Shown here one piece after another: positions 53,157 to 61,443 of a stretch of DNA of 64,000 bases. Numbering within the stretch: position 1 is the first letter of the stretch; each line of letters begins with the position of its first letter. Location of the stretch: positions 1-64,000 of the forward strand of contig DATLQW010000224.1 in the NCBI GenBank assembly GCA_035535035.1, written 5' to 3'. A program made the position numbers and the translations under genes. The stretch is from JASHVB01 sp035535035 (lineage in GTDB: Bacteria > Pseudomonadota > Alphaproteobacteria > Acetobacterales > Acetobacteraceae). Under the pieces are notes generated by a model. The model was not told the DNA's origin, made no database searches, and was given only the letters and a program-made list of their open reading frames with translations.

Positions 53157-53524
53157 TGGTGACGCAGGCGAGCATTGGCGCATATTTCGAAGTCGAGCTT
53201 CGTTCCATGGCGACAGTCCGTATACCCCGGTCTCCGCGGTCCGGGCGGCGGCTGTTCGTCGCCGGCAGGGCTGTGGCGAGGCCGACGCTGCGGACTCCCT
53301 TCAGCGTCGATGCGTGTTCCGCGGGACGCCCATGACCCGGGGTTCGTGGTGCGGGCAATCGCCGGAATCCCGACCAGGCGGCCCGCGATTGCCAATGAGG
53401 TCCGAATCCTGCCAGCGACACTTCTGAGGGCGCGATAGAAGGGCACCCACCAGAGCGTCTAACGGGAAGCCGATGCGTGTTCGCGAGGATCCGAAGTCGT
53501 CTCTGGACCGGGAGTATCAGGCCG
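53157..53524. other. Region with no gene recognised
   Basis: After the HepT fragment there are open frames on both strands, one of about 130 codons on each, but none shows a known motif. The base composition is more mixed than in the core genes. It may be scrambled remains of the toxin gene or of an element that removed its 3' end. I see no inverted repeats or transposase. Confidence 0.4.
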
Positions 53525-54007
53525 ATGTCAGAACCTGTCATGACTAAATGCTATGGCACCGTCAGCGCGGGCCAGCGGAAAGAAATGAGTGGCCTTGAGT
53601 TTGTTCAAGGTCTTGCTAACGGAACTCTTCCCCTCAATACAATCGCGCGGACACTCGGTTACGATGTGACGGAGGCGGCGAACGGACGCGTCGTCATAGT
53701 CGCGGAGCCCAACGACACCCTGCTCAACCCGGCTGGCACGGTGCATGGCGGTTTCTCCGCGACGCTGCTCGATAGCTGTATGGGCCTCGCCATCCAGTCG
53801 ACTCTGGAGAAAGGCATCAGCCAGACGACGCTGGAGTTCAAAATTTCGCTTGTGCGGCCGATCACAACCGAGACTGGGACGATCAAGGCGGAAGGCGTCG
53901 TGTTGGGCAGGGGGCGGCGCATTGGTACCGCTGAAGGGCGGATCACGGATCGCAACGGGCGCTTGCTGGCCCATGGCACAACGACCTGTCTGATCTTCGA
54001 AAACTGA
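53525..54007 (+). CDS. PaaI-family hotdog thioesterase
   Basis: This 160-residue protein has the hotdog fold of PaaI-type acyl-CoA thioesterases, with the block LNPAGTVHGGFSATLLDSCMGLAIQSTLEKG that carries the HGG turn and the catalytic Asp, then TTLEFKISLVRPITTETGTIKAEGVVLGRGRRIGTAEGRITDRNGRLLAHGTTTCLI. The first 35 or so residues (TVSAGQRKEMSGLEFVQGLANGTLP) fit the usual N-terminal helix. An upstream ATG at 53477 in frame is less likely. Substrate is unknown; phenylacetyl-type or other acyl-CoAs are likely. Confidence 0.87.
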   Translation: MSEPVMTKCYGTVSAGQRKEMSGLEFVQGLANGTLPLNTIARTLGYDVTEAANGRVVIVAEPNDTLLNPAGTVHGGFSATLLDSCMGLAIQSTLEKGISQTTLEFKISLVRPITTETGTIKAEGVVLGRGRRIGTAEGRITDRNGRLLAHGTTTCLIFEN

Positions 54008-54021
54008 CGCGGTAGTCTGCA

Positions 54022-54309
54022 ATGGAAAGCCCAACACAATCGGAATGCACTTGGGGTGCGATCTACGGTCTGGTCGCCGTATGCATCTGGGGTGGATTCA
54101 TTGTCGTATCCGACCTGGGTGTGCGGACGAGCCTGACGCCCTGGGATGTTGCCGCCATACGTCTCGCGGTGGCGGGCGTTCTCCTGTTGCCATATCTGGC
54201 GAAAAAGTTTGGCGCTGGCCTCAATCGTCCTGAAGGAACCGTTCGTAAGCGGGAGCCCTCCGCCTCACCGGAAAGGCAAGGAAACAGAATCGTTGAGCTC
54301 ACGATCTGA
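54022..54309 (+). pseudogene. Truncated DMT/EamA-family transporter
   Basis: The first 60 residues read GAIYGLVAVCIWGGFIVVSDLGVRTSLTPWDVAAIRLAVAGVLLLPYLAKK, the first two membrane helices of an EamA-family exporter. The frame then changes to a basic, non-membrane tail (PEGTVRKREPSASPERQGN) and stops at 54309; a whole protein needs about 300 residues and ten helices. In another frame just after the break, ALASIVLKEPFVSG looks like a C-terminal piece of the same family, so an internal deletion may have joined the two ends. It lies 14 bases after the thioesterase gene. Confidence 0.7.
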
Positions 54310-54455
54310 TAGCGACCCATACTCGTTTCATTATTCTTAGATAATGCAACTGAGACCGCCAGTGCCGCTTCCGTCGGAGCAACCGCGCTTCCGAACGCCG
54401 GATCCCCGCCTACCGCAATCTATAAACTGACCCATCACCGGCGAATGGCCAGGCC

Positions 54456-54488
54456 ATCCCCTCCCCGAGCCAGGCCCAGGGAGGGGAT
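54456..54488. repeat. 10-bp inverted repeat near the end of the TPP enzyme gene
   Basis: ATCCCCTCCC (54456-54465) and GGGAGGGGAT (54479-54488) form a perfect stem with a 13-base loop. It lies 12 bases beyond the minus-strand stop at 54501 and has no T run. It may end transcription from either side or be a short member of the GC-rich palindrome family. Confidence 0.6.
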
Positions 54489-54500
54489 TCGGATGGGCGA

Positions 54501-56159
54501 TTAACTATGCCAGCGGAACTCCTGCGCCTTCCGCTGCGAGCCCTGGCTGAGCTTGACATTGACCAGCGCGGGCCCGTCGAACTTCATCGCCTCATCCAGC
54601 GCGCCGCGCAGGTCCTTCGGGTCCTCGACATAGATGCCCTTGCCGCCGAAGGCCGCCATCATCAGGTCGTAGCGGGCGCCCCAGATCAGCGAGTTCGGCC
54701 GCATGTTCAGCATCGGGTTATGCGGGATTTCCGGCATACCCGGCCCGATGCCGCCATTGTTGAACACCACGATCTTGGCCGGCATTCCGTAACGGCATAG
54801 CGTCTCCATCTCCATGCCGGAGAAGCCGATCGCCGAGTCGCCCGAGACATGCACGACCGGCCGGTCCGGATGCACGACGCAGGCGGCGATGACGATGCCC
54901 AGGCCCACGCCCATCGTGCCATAACTGCCGGCGTCCAACCGCGAGCGCGGCAGAAAATTCGGCAACTGGGTGCGGCCGATGTCCATCGTGCCCGCGCCCT
55001 CGCTGCAGATGATCGCGTTTTTCGGCGTCCAGGCCGCGACGTCCCGCAACAGCCGGTAGTAACCGCCCGGCGCCGAGTCGTCGGCGATCTGCGGTGCGAT
55101 CATCGCCGCGTTCTCGGCCGACTTCTTGGTGATCGCCGCGCGCCACGGCGTCTCCTTCGGGTAGAACCATTGACGCTGGGTCAGGCCCTGATTGAGCTGC
55201 CCGACGATCGCCTTGCCGTCGCCGACCAGCGCGACCTCGGCCGGCTTGTTCTGGTGCATCGCCTCCGCCTCGATGTCGAGCTGGATGACCCGCACGTCCT
55301 TGTTGTAGCGCGGCGGCAGGCCGAAATGCATGATCCAGTTGAAGCGCGCGCCCATCAGGAAGACGACATCGGCGTTCTGCAGCGCGAGGCTGCGCGCCGC
55401 GCCGACCGACAGCGGATGGTCGTCGGGCATGACGCCCTTGCCCATCGGCGAGGCCAGGAACGGCACTTGCGTGCGCTCGATGAACGCGCGCACCTCGTCC
55501 TCGGCGTGCGAGTAGGCCATGCCCTTGCCGATGATCACCAGCGGCCGTTCGGCCGATTGCAGCACGTCCAGCGCCTGCTCGATATACGCCGGCATCGTCT
55601 GGATGCGCGGCGGTTCCGGGCATTTCGCGACCTGCATCGCCTTGTCCACGTCGCACCCGCCGGTGATGATATCGTCGGGAATGTCGAGATACGCGGCACC
55701 GGGCCGCCCGTAGATCGATTGTCTGACCGCCATCTCCACATAGAACGGGATGCGGTGAACATGCTCTATGCCGTGCGCCCATTTGCACAGCGGCGTCGCG
55801 GCCAACACCTGGCGCTCCTCCTGGAAGGCGCCCATGCCGTTGCGGTAGGTCTCCGATGCGCCGCCGATCAATAGCATCGGCCAGCAATTCTGCTGCGCGT
55901 TCGCCAGTCCGGCGAGGCCGTGGATGACGCCGGGGCCGGTCACGGTGATGCACGAGCCCGGGCGGCCGGTCAGGTAGCCGACCGCACCGGCGGCATAGGA
56001 CGCGGTTTGCTCGTTGCGCATGCCGATATAGGGAAGGCCGACCTTTTGCGCTGCCTCGGCGAGCGGACCGACCGGGAACCCGACCACGCCGAACATGAAT
56101 TGCACGCCTTGTTCCTTGAGGCTTTTCGCCAGCAAGTCGGCACCTTTGATCTCAGCCAT
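54501..56159 (-). CDS. oxc: TPP-dependent oxalyl-CoA decarboxylase/2-hydroxyacyl-CoA lyase-type enzyme
   Basis: The 552-residue protein is a thiamine-diphosphate enzyme with the three usual domains. The activating Glu is E50 in GMRNEQTASYAAGAVGYLTGRPG, then TGPGVIHGLAGLANAQQNCWPML, PFYVEMAVRQSIYGRPGAAYLDIPDDI, and the TPP motif VSGDSAIGFSGMEMETLCRYGMP with the NNGG end. Length and the GFSGME block point to oxalyl-CoA decarboxylase or the related 2-hydroxyacyl-CoA lyase; eyes alone cannot separate the two. No formyl-CoA:oxalate transferase is next to it, though a family III CoA transferase lies about 6 kb away. The ATG at 56159 follows AGGAGGAAAC. Confidence 0.85.
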   Translation of the reverse strand: MAEIKGADLLAKSLKEQGVQFMFGVVGFPVGPLAEAAQKVGLPYIGMRNEQTASYAAGAVGYLTGRPGSCITVTGPGVIHGLAGLANAQQNCWPMLLIGGASETYRNGMGAFQEERQVLAATPLCKWAHGIEHVHRIPFYVEMAVRQSIYGRPGAAYLDIPDDIITGGCDVDKAMQVAKCPEPPRIQTMPAYIEQALDVLQSAERPLVIIGKGMAYSHAEDEVRAFIERTQVPFLASPMGKGVMPDDHPLSVGAARSLALQNADVVFLMGARFNWIMHFGLPPRYNKDVRVIQLDIEAEAMHQNKPAEVALVGDGKAIVGQLNQGLTQRQWFYPKETPWRAAITKKSAENAAMIAPQIADDSAPGGYYRLLRDVAAWTPKNAIICSEGAGTMDIGRTQLPNFLPRSRLDAGSYGTMGVGLGIVIAACVVHPDRPVVHVSGDSAIGFSGMEMETLCRYGMPAKIVVFNNGGIGPGMPEIPHNPMLNMRPNSLIWGARYDLMMAAFGGKGIYVEDPKDLRGALDEAMKFDGPALVNVKLSQGSQRKAQEFRWHS

Positions 56160-56463
56160 GTTTCCTCCTGTCGTTGGGCAACTGCGATTGGGCCCGGTTA
56201 CGAAAAAATCCGAACGGCGGTCACCTTACGCATATTTGGCGCCGCGGCAAATGGAGGTGTCCCCGGCGGGATCTCGTTGCGCCGCCGCCATCAGTCATCG
56301 CGGCGCGCCAGAGCCGGCCGGGTCGTCACGCGGCGTCGCGCCGAACGCATGTCCGGGTAGCCGGCGCCGGGCGGCCACGGATCGAATACCGCACCGCCAA
56401 CTCAACATGGAACGGACTCCGGCCGCCGTGGCGCGCGCATTTCCGCCGAACCCGTGCCATTGT

Positions 56464-56506
56464 TTGATCTGGATCAAAGCCGCCGCGCGGTCGGGCTTCG
56501 TAACCT
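56464..56506 (+). promoter_or_regulatory. FNR/Anr-type box and promoter for the DUF6455 gene
   Basis: TTGATCTGGATCAA at 56464-56477 is a perfect dyad of the FNR/Anr consensus (TTGAT, four bases, ATCAA). TAACCT at 56501-56506 is a plausible -10. If transcription starts near 56512, the centre of the box (56470.5) is at about -41.5, the standard position for activation by FNR. The rest of the 56160-56535 gap holds nothing else that I recognise. Confidence 0.8.
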
Positions 56507-56535
56507 CTCCGGATCGCATCGTTTTGGGAGGTCCC

Positions 56536-56952
56536 ATGAGCCAAACGCAATCAGCCCTCGCCAACCCCGGCCTGCTTGGACGCGTGCTCGATTGGGTGCG
56601 GGCGCGGTGCGGGGCAGGCGATGAACTCGCCACGTTGTCGCGCGACGAGATCCGGGATCTGGCCAGCGACCTGGCGCTCGGGGAGGACGATCTTCTGGCG
56701 CTGTCGTCGAACCTGGCCGACAACACCGTGCTGATGGAGGGCATGATGCGTGCCCGCGGCTTCGAGCCAGCGCAGGTGCGGCGGTCCTTCGGGACGATGA
56801 TGCGCGATGTGGAGCGTGTTTGCTCCCGCTGCCGGGCGACCGGCAGGTGTCGCCGCGAACTGGAGGCTGGCACGGCGGCGGAGCATGCCGGCGAATATTG
56901 CCCGAACGCCGGCACGTTCAACGACATGATCAAGGACGCAACGGTGCGGTAG
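56536..56952 (+). CDS. DUF6455-family protein
   Basis: This 138-residue cytoplasmic protein matches the DUF6455 family as I remember it. The C-terminus has a cysteine group, VCSRCRATGRCRRELEAGTAAEHAGEYCPNAGTFNDMI, which could bind metal or an iron-sulfur cluster. The middle is helical (RDEIRDLASDLALGEDDLLALSSNLADNTVLMEGMM). The ATG at 56536 has GGGAGGTCCC just before it. Function is unknown. The near-perfect FNR box upstream suggests induction at low oxygen. It is the only gene in that unit and is convergent with rlmH. Confidence 0.8.
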   Translation: MSQTQSALANPGLLGRVLDWVRARCGAGDELATLSRDEIRDLASDLALGEDDLLALSSNLADNTVLMEGMMRARGFEPAQVRRSFGTMMRDVERVCSRCRATGRCRRELEAGTAAEHAGEYCPNAGTFNDMIKDATVR

Positions 56953-56978
56953 TGCGCGGCGACGACGGGGAGCCGAAT

Positions 56979-57449
56979 CTAACGGGCAGGATCCGGCCGG
57001 CCGGCACGATGGTACGGATGGCCGGCAGCAATCGACCGCGCGCGATACAATTGCTCCGCCAGCATGGCGCGCACCAGCAGGTGCGGCCAGGTCAATGCGC
57101 CCAGCGACAGCACGTAGTCGGCGCGGGCGATCGCCGCTGCATCCAGTCCCTCGGCGCCGCCGACGAGGAAGCACAGCTTGCGGCCCGATCCCAGCCAGCG
57201 TTCCAGCAGGGTCGCGAGGCGCGCACTGTCCGGCGCCTCGCCGCTGCTGTCGAGCGCCACCGCAAAGGCCGCTTCCGGCAGTGCCGCCAGCAGTGCGGCG
57301 GCCTCGCGGCGCTTGATCTCGGTCGGAGTGCCGTGCGCCTCGGGAATTTCGGTGAGCGCGAGCGCCGGCCGCAACCGCGCCTGGTAGCGCGCGAACAGCG
57401 TGGCCTCCGGGCCTTCGCGCTGCCGGCCCACGGCGATCAGGCGCATCAT
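56979..57449 (-). CDS. rlmH: 23S rRNA (pseudouridine1915-N3)-methyltransferase RlmH
   Basis: RlmH methylates pseudouridine 1915 of 23S rRNA with SAM. The 156-residue length and SPOUT fold fit, with MRLIAVGRQREGPEATLFARYQARL, then ALDSSGEAPDSARLATLL, LCFLVGGAEGLD and the knot SLGALTWPHLLVRAMLAEQLYRARSIAAGHPYHR. Two ATGs in tandem begin at 57449 and 57446; GAGG lies seven bases before the first. A longer frame to 57503 is unlikely. In many genomes it follows rsfS; here neither rsfS nor other ribosome genes are next to it. Confidence 0.92.
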   Translation of the reverse strand: MMRLIAVGRQREGPEATLFARYQARLRPALALTEIPEAHGTPTEIKRREAAALLAALPEAAFAVALDSSGEAPDSARLATLLERWLGSGRKLCFLVGGAEGLDAAAIARADYVLSLGALTWPHLLVRAMLAEQLYRARSIAAGHPYHRAGRPDPAR

Positions 57450-57669
57450 CGCGTTGCCTCGCAGCCGGCGGATTGGCAACTCTGCCCCAGGATGGCAAAG
57501 CATGCGTTACGCGGCGGGGAAGGGGTAGGCATGGACCGGCCCACGCGGCAAGGAAGGTTCGAAGCCGGCGATGCCGCGCCGGCGATCCGGTAACGCATCC
57601 CGCCGATCGCAGCTTCCTCAAACAAACCGTGCGGGACTGGCTCGCCCGGCAGAAGACAGGGGAACGACC

Positions 57670-58056
57670 ATGGTTGTGATCACCACCACCAATCCGCCGG
57701 CAGTGCGCGCGCCGACCGGTTATTCGCATGGCATCCTTGTGGAAGGTGCCATGCGCCGGCTGATCGTCTCCGGTCAGGTCGGTCTGGCCGCCGATGGCGG
57801 CGTGCCGGCCACCGGTGAGGGGCAGATCGCCCAGGCTTTCGCCAATCTGCGCGCCGTGCTCGACGCGAACGGCATGGCTATCACCAACGTGGTGAAGACC
57901 ACGACGTTCCTCACCGACCGGGCTTTGCTGCCGGCGTTCCGCGCGGCGCGCGGCGCGGTGTTCGCCGACCATGCGCCGGCTTCCACATTGCTGTTCGTTG
58001 CCGGCCTCGCCGATCCGCGTTTCATGGTGGAGATCGAGGCGGAGGCGGTGGCGTGA
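57670..58056 (+). CDS. RidA/YER057c/UK114-family protein
   Basis: The family typically destroys reactive enamine or imine intermediates released by PLP enzymes. The 128-residue protein has RRLIVSGQVGLAADGGVPATGEGQIAQAFANLRAVLDANGMAITNVVKTTTFLTDRALLPAFRAARGAVFADHAPASTLLFVAGLADPRFMVEIEAEAVA in outline, including the conserved Arg in DPRFMVEIEAEA that holds the substrate carboxylate. The ATG at 57670 is preceded by AGGGGAACGACC. It stands between rlmH (divergent) and the aldo/keto reductase gene (convergent). Confidence 0.9.
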   Translation: MVVITTTNPPAVRAPTGYSHGILVEGAMRRLIVSGQVGLAADGGVPATGEGQIAQAFANLRAVLDANGMAITNVVKTTTFLTDRALLPAFRAARGAVFADHAPASTLLFVAGLADPRFMVEIEAEAVA

Positions 58057-58150
58057 CGGCTCCCTGATCGGGCTGTGCCAGCGTCCGTCGCGTCGCCGGG
58101 GAGGACGGTTGCGCCGCCGTACAATTCGGCCGGTCCGAATTCCCTCCGCG

Positions 58151-58183
58151 GCCGGCGACCTTAAGCAGCCGGCGACCTTAAGC
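58151..58183. repeat. 17-bp-period tandem duplication
   Basis: GCCGGCGACCTTAAGC occurs at 58151-58166 and again at 58168-58183, one base apart. The second copy contains the stop codon of the minus-strand aldo/keto reductase gene (58178-58180). A recent local duplication is the simplest reading. Confidence 0.8.
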
Positions 58184-59140
58184 GGAGTGCCCAGGTGCGC
58201 TCGCCTTGTCGATCTGGGCGATGGCGTCGTTGTCCAGCTTGATCCGCGGCGCCCCCATGATCTCGCGCAACTGGTCGAGATTGGTTGCACTGGCGATCGG
58301 CGCCGTGATGCTCGGCCGGGCGATCATCCAGGCCAGCGCGACCTGCGCGGGCTTTGCGTTGCAGCGTTGGGCGACGTCGTCCAGCGCGGCCAGCACGCGC
58401 AGTCCGTCGTCGTTGAGGTATTTTGCCACGCGTGAGCCGCGCGTGCGGCCCTCGGCGTCAGCGGGCGAGCGATATTTGCCGGTGAGGAAGCCGCTGGCCA
58501 GGGAATAGAAGGGGATGACGCCGACCGTCTCCTTCAGGCAGAGATTTTCCAGTTCTCCTTCGTAGCCCTGGCGTTCCACCAGATTGTACTGCGGCTGCAG
58601 GCTCTGATAGCGCGGCAGGCCCTGCGCCGTGCTGATCCGCAACGATTCCGCCAGCCGCGCGGCGCTGAAATTGGACGCGCCGATCTCGCGGACCTTGCCT
58701 TGCCTGATCAGCTCGGCATAGGCCGACAGCGTCTCCTCGATCGGCGTGTCCGGATCGTCGCGGTGCGATTGGTACAGGTCGATATAATCGGTCTGCAGCC
58801 GGCGCAGCGACGCCTCGACCGCGTGCATCATGTAAGTGCGGGACAGGCCCTTCTTGCCGGGGCCCATCTCGATGCCGAGCTTGGTGGCGACGATGACCTT
58901 GCCGCGGTTGCCGCGCGCCTTCATCCAGTTGCCGAGGATGGTTTCCGACTCGCCACCCTGGTTGCCGGGATGAAAGCGCGAATAGACGTCGGCGCTATCG
59001 ATGAAGTTGAAACCGGCGGCGACGAACGCATCAAGCAGGGCGAACGAGGTTTTCTCGTCGGCGGTCCAGCCGAACACGTTGCCGCCGAAGGCGAGCGGCG
59101 CGATTTGCAGCGATGATTGGCCAAGCCTGCGCTTTTCCAT
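58178..59140 (-). CDS. Aldo/keto reductase
   Basis: This NADPH-dependent oxidoreductase of the AKR superfamily has the TIM-barrel catalytic Asp-Tyr pair in FIDSADVYSRFHPGNQGGESETIL, the catalytic Lys in KVIVATKLGIEMGPG, and the His in DYIDLYQSHRDDPDTPIEETL. The block REIGASNFSAARL and NLVERQGYE are also usual. The 320-residue length matches. Starts further upstream read through the palindromic repeat at 59170-59271. The substrate is not known. It runs against the RidA gene and the deacylase gene lies upstream on the same strand with the repeat between. Confidence 0.9.
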   Translation of the reverse strand: MEKRRLGQSSLQIAPLAFGGNVFGWTADEKTSFALLDAFVAAGFNFIDSADVYSRFHPGNQGGESETILGNWMKARGNRGKVIVATKLGIEMGPGKKGLSRTYMMHAVEASLRRLQTDYIDLYQSHRDDPDTPIEETLSAYAELIRQGKVREIGASNFSAARLAESLRISTAQGLPRYQSLQPQYNLVERQGYEGELENLCLKETVGVIPFYSLASGFLTGKYRSPADAEGRTRGSRVAKYLNDDGLRVLAALDDVAQRCNAKPAQVALAWMIARPSITAPIASATNLDQLREIMGAPRIKLDNDAIAQIDKASAPGHSA

Positions 59141-59169
59141 GCCGATGGGTCTCCAGAGCAATGTCGCGA

Positions 59170-59271
59170 AATCCTCTCCCGCGCGCTGCGCGAAAGAGGG
59201 CAGGGTGAGGGTGCCGCGTGCGCCCCGCTTCACCCTCGCCTAACCTGTCCGGCAAGCGCCGGAGAGGGATT
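59170..59271. repeat. Palindromic repeat between the deacylase and the aldo/keto reductase genes
   Basis: AATCCTCTCCCGCGCGCTGC starts the left arm at 59170 and its partner GCGCCGGAGAGGGATT ends at 59271. Inside are the inverted CAGGGTGAGGGTG and TTCACCCTCGCCTAACCTG stretches. The right end overlaps the stop codon of the deacylase gene (59270-59272). In sequence it is close to the repeat in murF, with CACCCTC and CGCGAA-type blocks. Confidence 0.8.
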
Positions 59272-60985
59272 ACGCGGAAGCGCGCACCAGCCTGCCCGGC
59301 GTGGCGCCGGTGTACTCGCCGTTCTCGAACGTTGTCGCGCCCGAAACGAGCGTCGCGCGATAGCCGTCCACGCGCTGCACCAGCCGGCGGCCGTTCTTCG
59401 GCAGGTCGTAGCGTACTTCCGGTATGTGCAGCCGCAGCGCCTCATAGTCGATCACGTTCATGTCGGCTTTCTTCCCCGCCGCCAGGACGCCGCGATCGTG
59501 GAAGCCGAAGAAACCCGCGGTCTCGCTGGTCTGCCGCTTCACCACCAGCTCCAGCGGCAGTTTTTCCCCCCGCGTGCGGTCGCGCGCCCAGTGGATGAGC
59601 ATCCAGCTCGGCACGCTGGCATCGACGATCGACGAGCAATGCGCGCCGCCGTCCGACAGGCCGAGGATCGTCGCGTCGTCCGTCAGCATGGTGCGGATGA
59701 TGTCGTGATTGTCCTCGTTGTACCCGACGATCGGGAAGAACAGGAATTTCTCGGCGCCGCCGGCCAGGTAGTCGTAGGCGACCTCGTCCGGCGTGTGGTT
59801 GCCGCGCGCGGCGATCGCGGCGACGCTGTCGCGCGCCTCCGGTTCGTAGTTCGGCGGGTCGCTCATCGGGAACATGCGGTGCCAGCTTGTGGTGATGCGC
59901 TGGCGGAATTGCGACAGCCGGTGGATCAGCTCGGGCGACGGCGCTTCGCTGAGGATCCGCGCGCGCATCGCGGGGTCCTGCAGCCGCTTGATGCGCTCCT
60001 CCGCCGGCAGTTGCAGCAGCGCCTGGTAGCTCGGCCGGATGGAGAACGGGTTCAGCGCGGTGTCGATGCCCAGCAGCACGCCGACCGGGCGCCCGGCCAC
60101 CTGCGCTGTCACCATCGCACCCTGCGCGCGCGCCTTGTGCACGCCATCCATCAGCCGCCGCCAACGCGCGGTGTCGGTCGGACGGTCGGTCAGCAGGAAC
60201 CAGACCGGGCGGCCGGTGTCCTTGCCGAGTTTCGTCATCCATTCCAGCTCTTCGGTTTCGATGTCGAAGTCGCTGTTCACGCCGAACGCGCCGTAGCCCA
60301 GGCCCTTGAACGCGGAACCGATGCCGAGCAATTCCTGCACTTCCGAATAGCGGCCGGGCACCATCTCGCCGGTCGGCGTCTTGTGCGAATTGGTGCGCGA
60401 CGTGGTGAAGCCGAACGCGCCGGCGCGCAGCCCTTGCGCCACCGCGCCGCGCATCGCCTCGATGTCGTCGGCGGTCGCTTTCTCGCGGTTGACCGCGCGC
60501 TCGCCCATCACATAGACGCGCAGCGGGTGATGCGGAATCTGCGCGGCGATATCGATCGCGCGCGGCATCTGGTCCAGCGCGTCAAGATATTCCGGGAAGG
60601 TCTCCCAGTTCCATTGCAGCCCGTCGGCCAGTGCGATGCCGGGGATTTCCTCCACCGCTTCCATCAGGCCGATCAGCGAGTCATGGTCGGCATGGCGCAC
60701 CGGTGCGAAGCCGACGCCGCAATTGCCGAACAGGATCGTCGTCACGCCATGCCAGGACGAGGGTGCCAACACCGGGTCCCAGGTGGCCTGGCCATCGTAG
60801 TGGGTGTGCGCATCGACCCAGCCTGGCGTTACCAGCAATCCGTCCGCATCGATTTCGCGCCTGGCGGGGCCGGCCTTGCCGCCGACCTGGGCGATGCGAT
60901 CGCCGTCGATGGCGACGTCGCCGGTGAAACGCGCCTGGCCGGTACCATCGACGATGGTTCCGCCACGGATGACCGTGTCGTGCAT
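59270..60985 (-). CDS. N-acyl-D-amino-acid deacylase-type amidohydrolase
   Basis: This 571-residue metal-dependent amidohydrolase has the D-aminoacylase/dihydroorotase-like barrel. Motifs: DTVIRGGTIVDGTGQARFTGDVAIDGDRIAQVGG (composite domain), LLVTPGWVDAHTHYDGQATWDP (first metal HxH), GVTTILFGNCGVGFAPV, LRAGAFGFTTSRTNSHKTPTGEMVPG, and ILGLSDGGAHCSS with a later metal residue. The C-terminus returns to the composite domain (KKADMNVIDYEALRL). The 571 residues are typical of the longer deacylase subfamily. Substrates could be N-acyl-D-amino acids or related amides. The gene stands alone, with the aldo/keto reductase downstream. Confidence 0.86.
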   Translation of the reverse strand: MHDTVIRGGTIVDGTGQARFTGDVAIDGDRIAQVGGKAGPARREIDADGLLVTPGWVDAHTHYDGQATWDPVLAPSSWHGVTTILFGNCGVGFAPVRHADHDSLIGLMEAVEEIPGIALADGLQWNWETFPEYLDALDQMPRAIDIAAQIPHHPLRVYVMGERAVNREKATADDIEAMRGAVAQGLRAGAFGFTTSRTNSHKTPTGEMVPGRYSEVQELLGIGSAFKGLGYGAFGVNSDFDIETEELEWMTKLGKDTGRPVWFLLTDRPTDTARWRRLMDGVHKARAQGAMVTAQVAGRPVGVLLGIDTALNPFSIRPSYQALLQLPAEERIKRLQDPAMRARILSEAPSPELIHRLSQFRQRITTSWHRMFPMSDPPNYEPEARDSVAAIAARGNHTPDEVAYDYLAGGAEKFLFFPIVGYNEDNHDIIRTMLTDDATILGLSDGGAHCSSIVDASVPSWMLIHWARDRTRGEKLPLELVVKRQTSETAGFFGFHDRGVLAAGKKADMNVIDYEALRLHIPEVRYDLPKNGRRLVQRVDGYRATLVSGATTFENGEYTGATPGRLVRASA

Positions 60986-61125
60986 GGCTCTCTGACTCCC
61001 TTGTGTTGGGACGAATGGGAGACCGGTTCGGCCATGCGGTCAAGCCGAGGTCAACCATCGCAGAGGAAAGACGCAAGGCGGCGCGCGACAACACGCGGAT
61101 CACATGACGCGGGTCGGGGTTCTAC

Positions 61126-61186
61126 GTCACCCGCGCGACAGCCGGGATCCATGCCGCACAGATCCCGGCTGTCGCGCGGGGATGAC
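61126..61186. repeat. Long perfect inverted repeat
   Basis: CCCGCGCGACAGCCGGGATC (61130-61149) and GATCCCGGCTGTCGCGCGGG (61161-61180) pair perfectly over 20 bp with an 11-base loop. The flanks (GTCA and GATGAC) extend the match with a small bulge. It lies in the intergenic gap downstream of a divergent pair and is not a classical terminator. It may belong to the same family as 1021-1080. Confidence 0.9.
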
Positions 61187-61208
61187 GGGCGTTGCACCCC
61201 TCGCATGA

Positions 61209-61269
61209 CAACCGGCTCACCTGTCGCCGGGCGTCGCCTGGGCATGACACCCGGTTGCCGAGGCGACAG
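61209..61269. repeat. Second, imperfect palindrome beside the first
   Basis: CAACCGG at 61209-61215 pairs with CCGGTTG at 61251-61257, and CTGTCGCC at 61221-61228 with GGCGACAG at 61262-61269; the two pairs cross, so they cannot form together. GCATGACA-type words occur in both halves (61203-61210 and 61243-61249). The gap from 60986 to 61443 holds these repeats and no gene. Confidence 0.5.
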
Positions 61270-61443
61270 CGTGCGCCGGTCCCGGGTCGGATCGCGCTTT
61301 ATCGGTGCGGCTGCGGCCCGCCAGTAAAATACCGATCCTGCCCGGCGATGGACCGCTGGGTTGTCCCGGCCAAAACAGGTGGCTGGCGTGCTGCGCAATT
61401 ACAGCAGACCGCCATTGGTCCGATGTGGTACACAGTCGGCCGC

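Noticed and set aside
53051..53541. Minus-strand frames of about 130 and 240 codons over the HepT fragment region
   Set aside because: No motif, no ribosome site, and one covers the MNT/HepT remains on the other strand.
58151..58183. Possible start of a CRISPR or tandem array
   Set aside because: Only two copies, one base apart, with no spacers.
59117..61327. A 736-codon plus-strand frame opposite the deacylase
   Set aside because: Shadow of the amidohydrolase gene, which has a clear metal site; the shadow has none.
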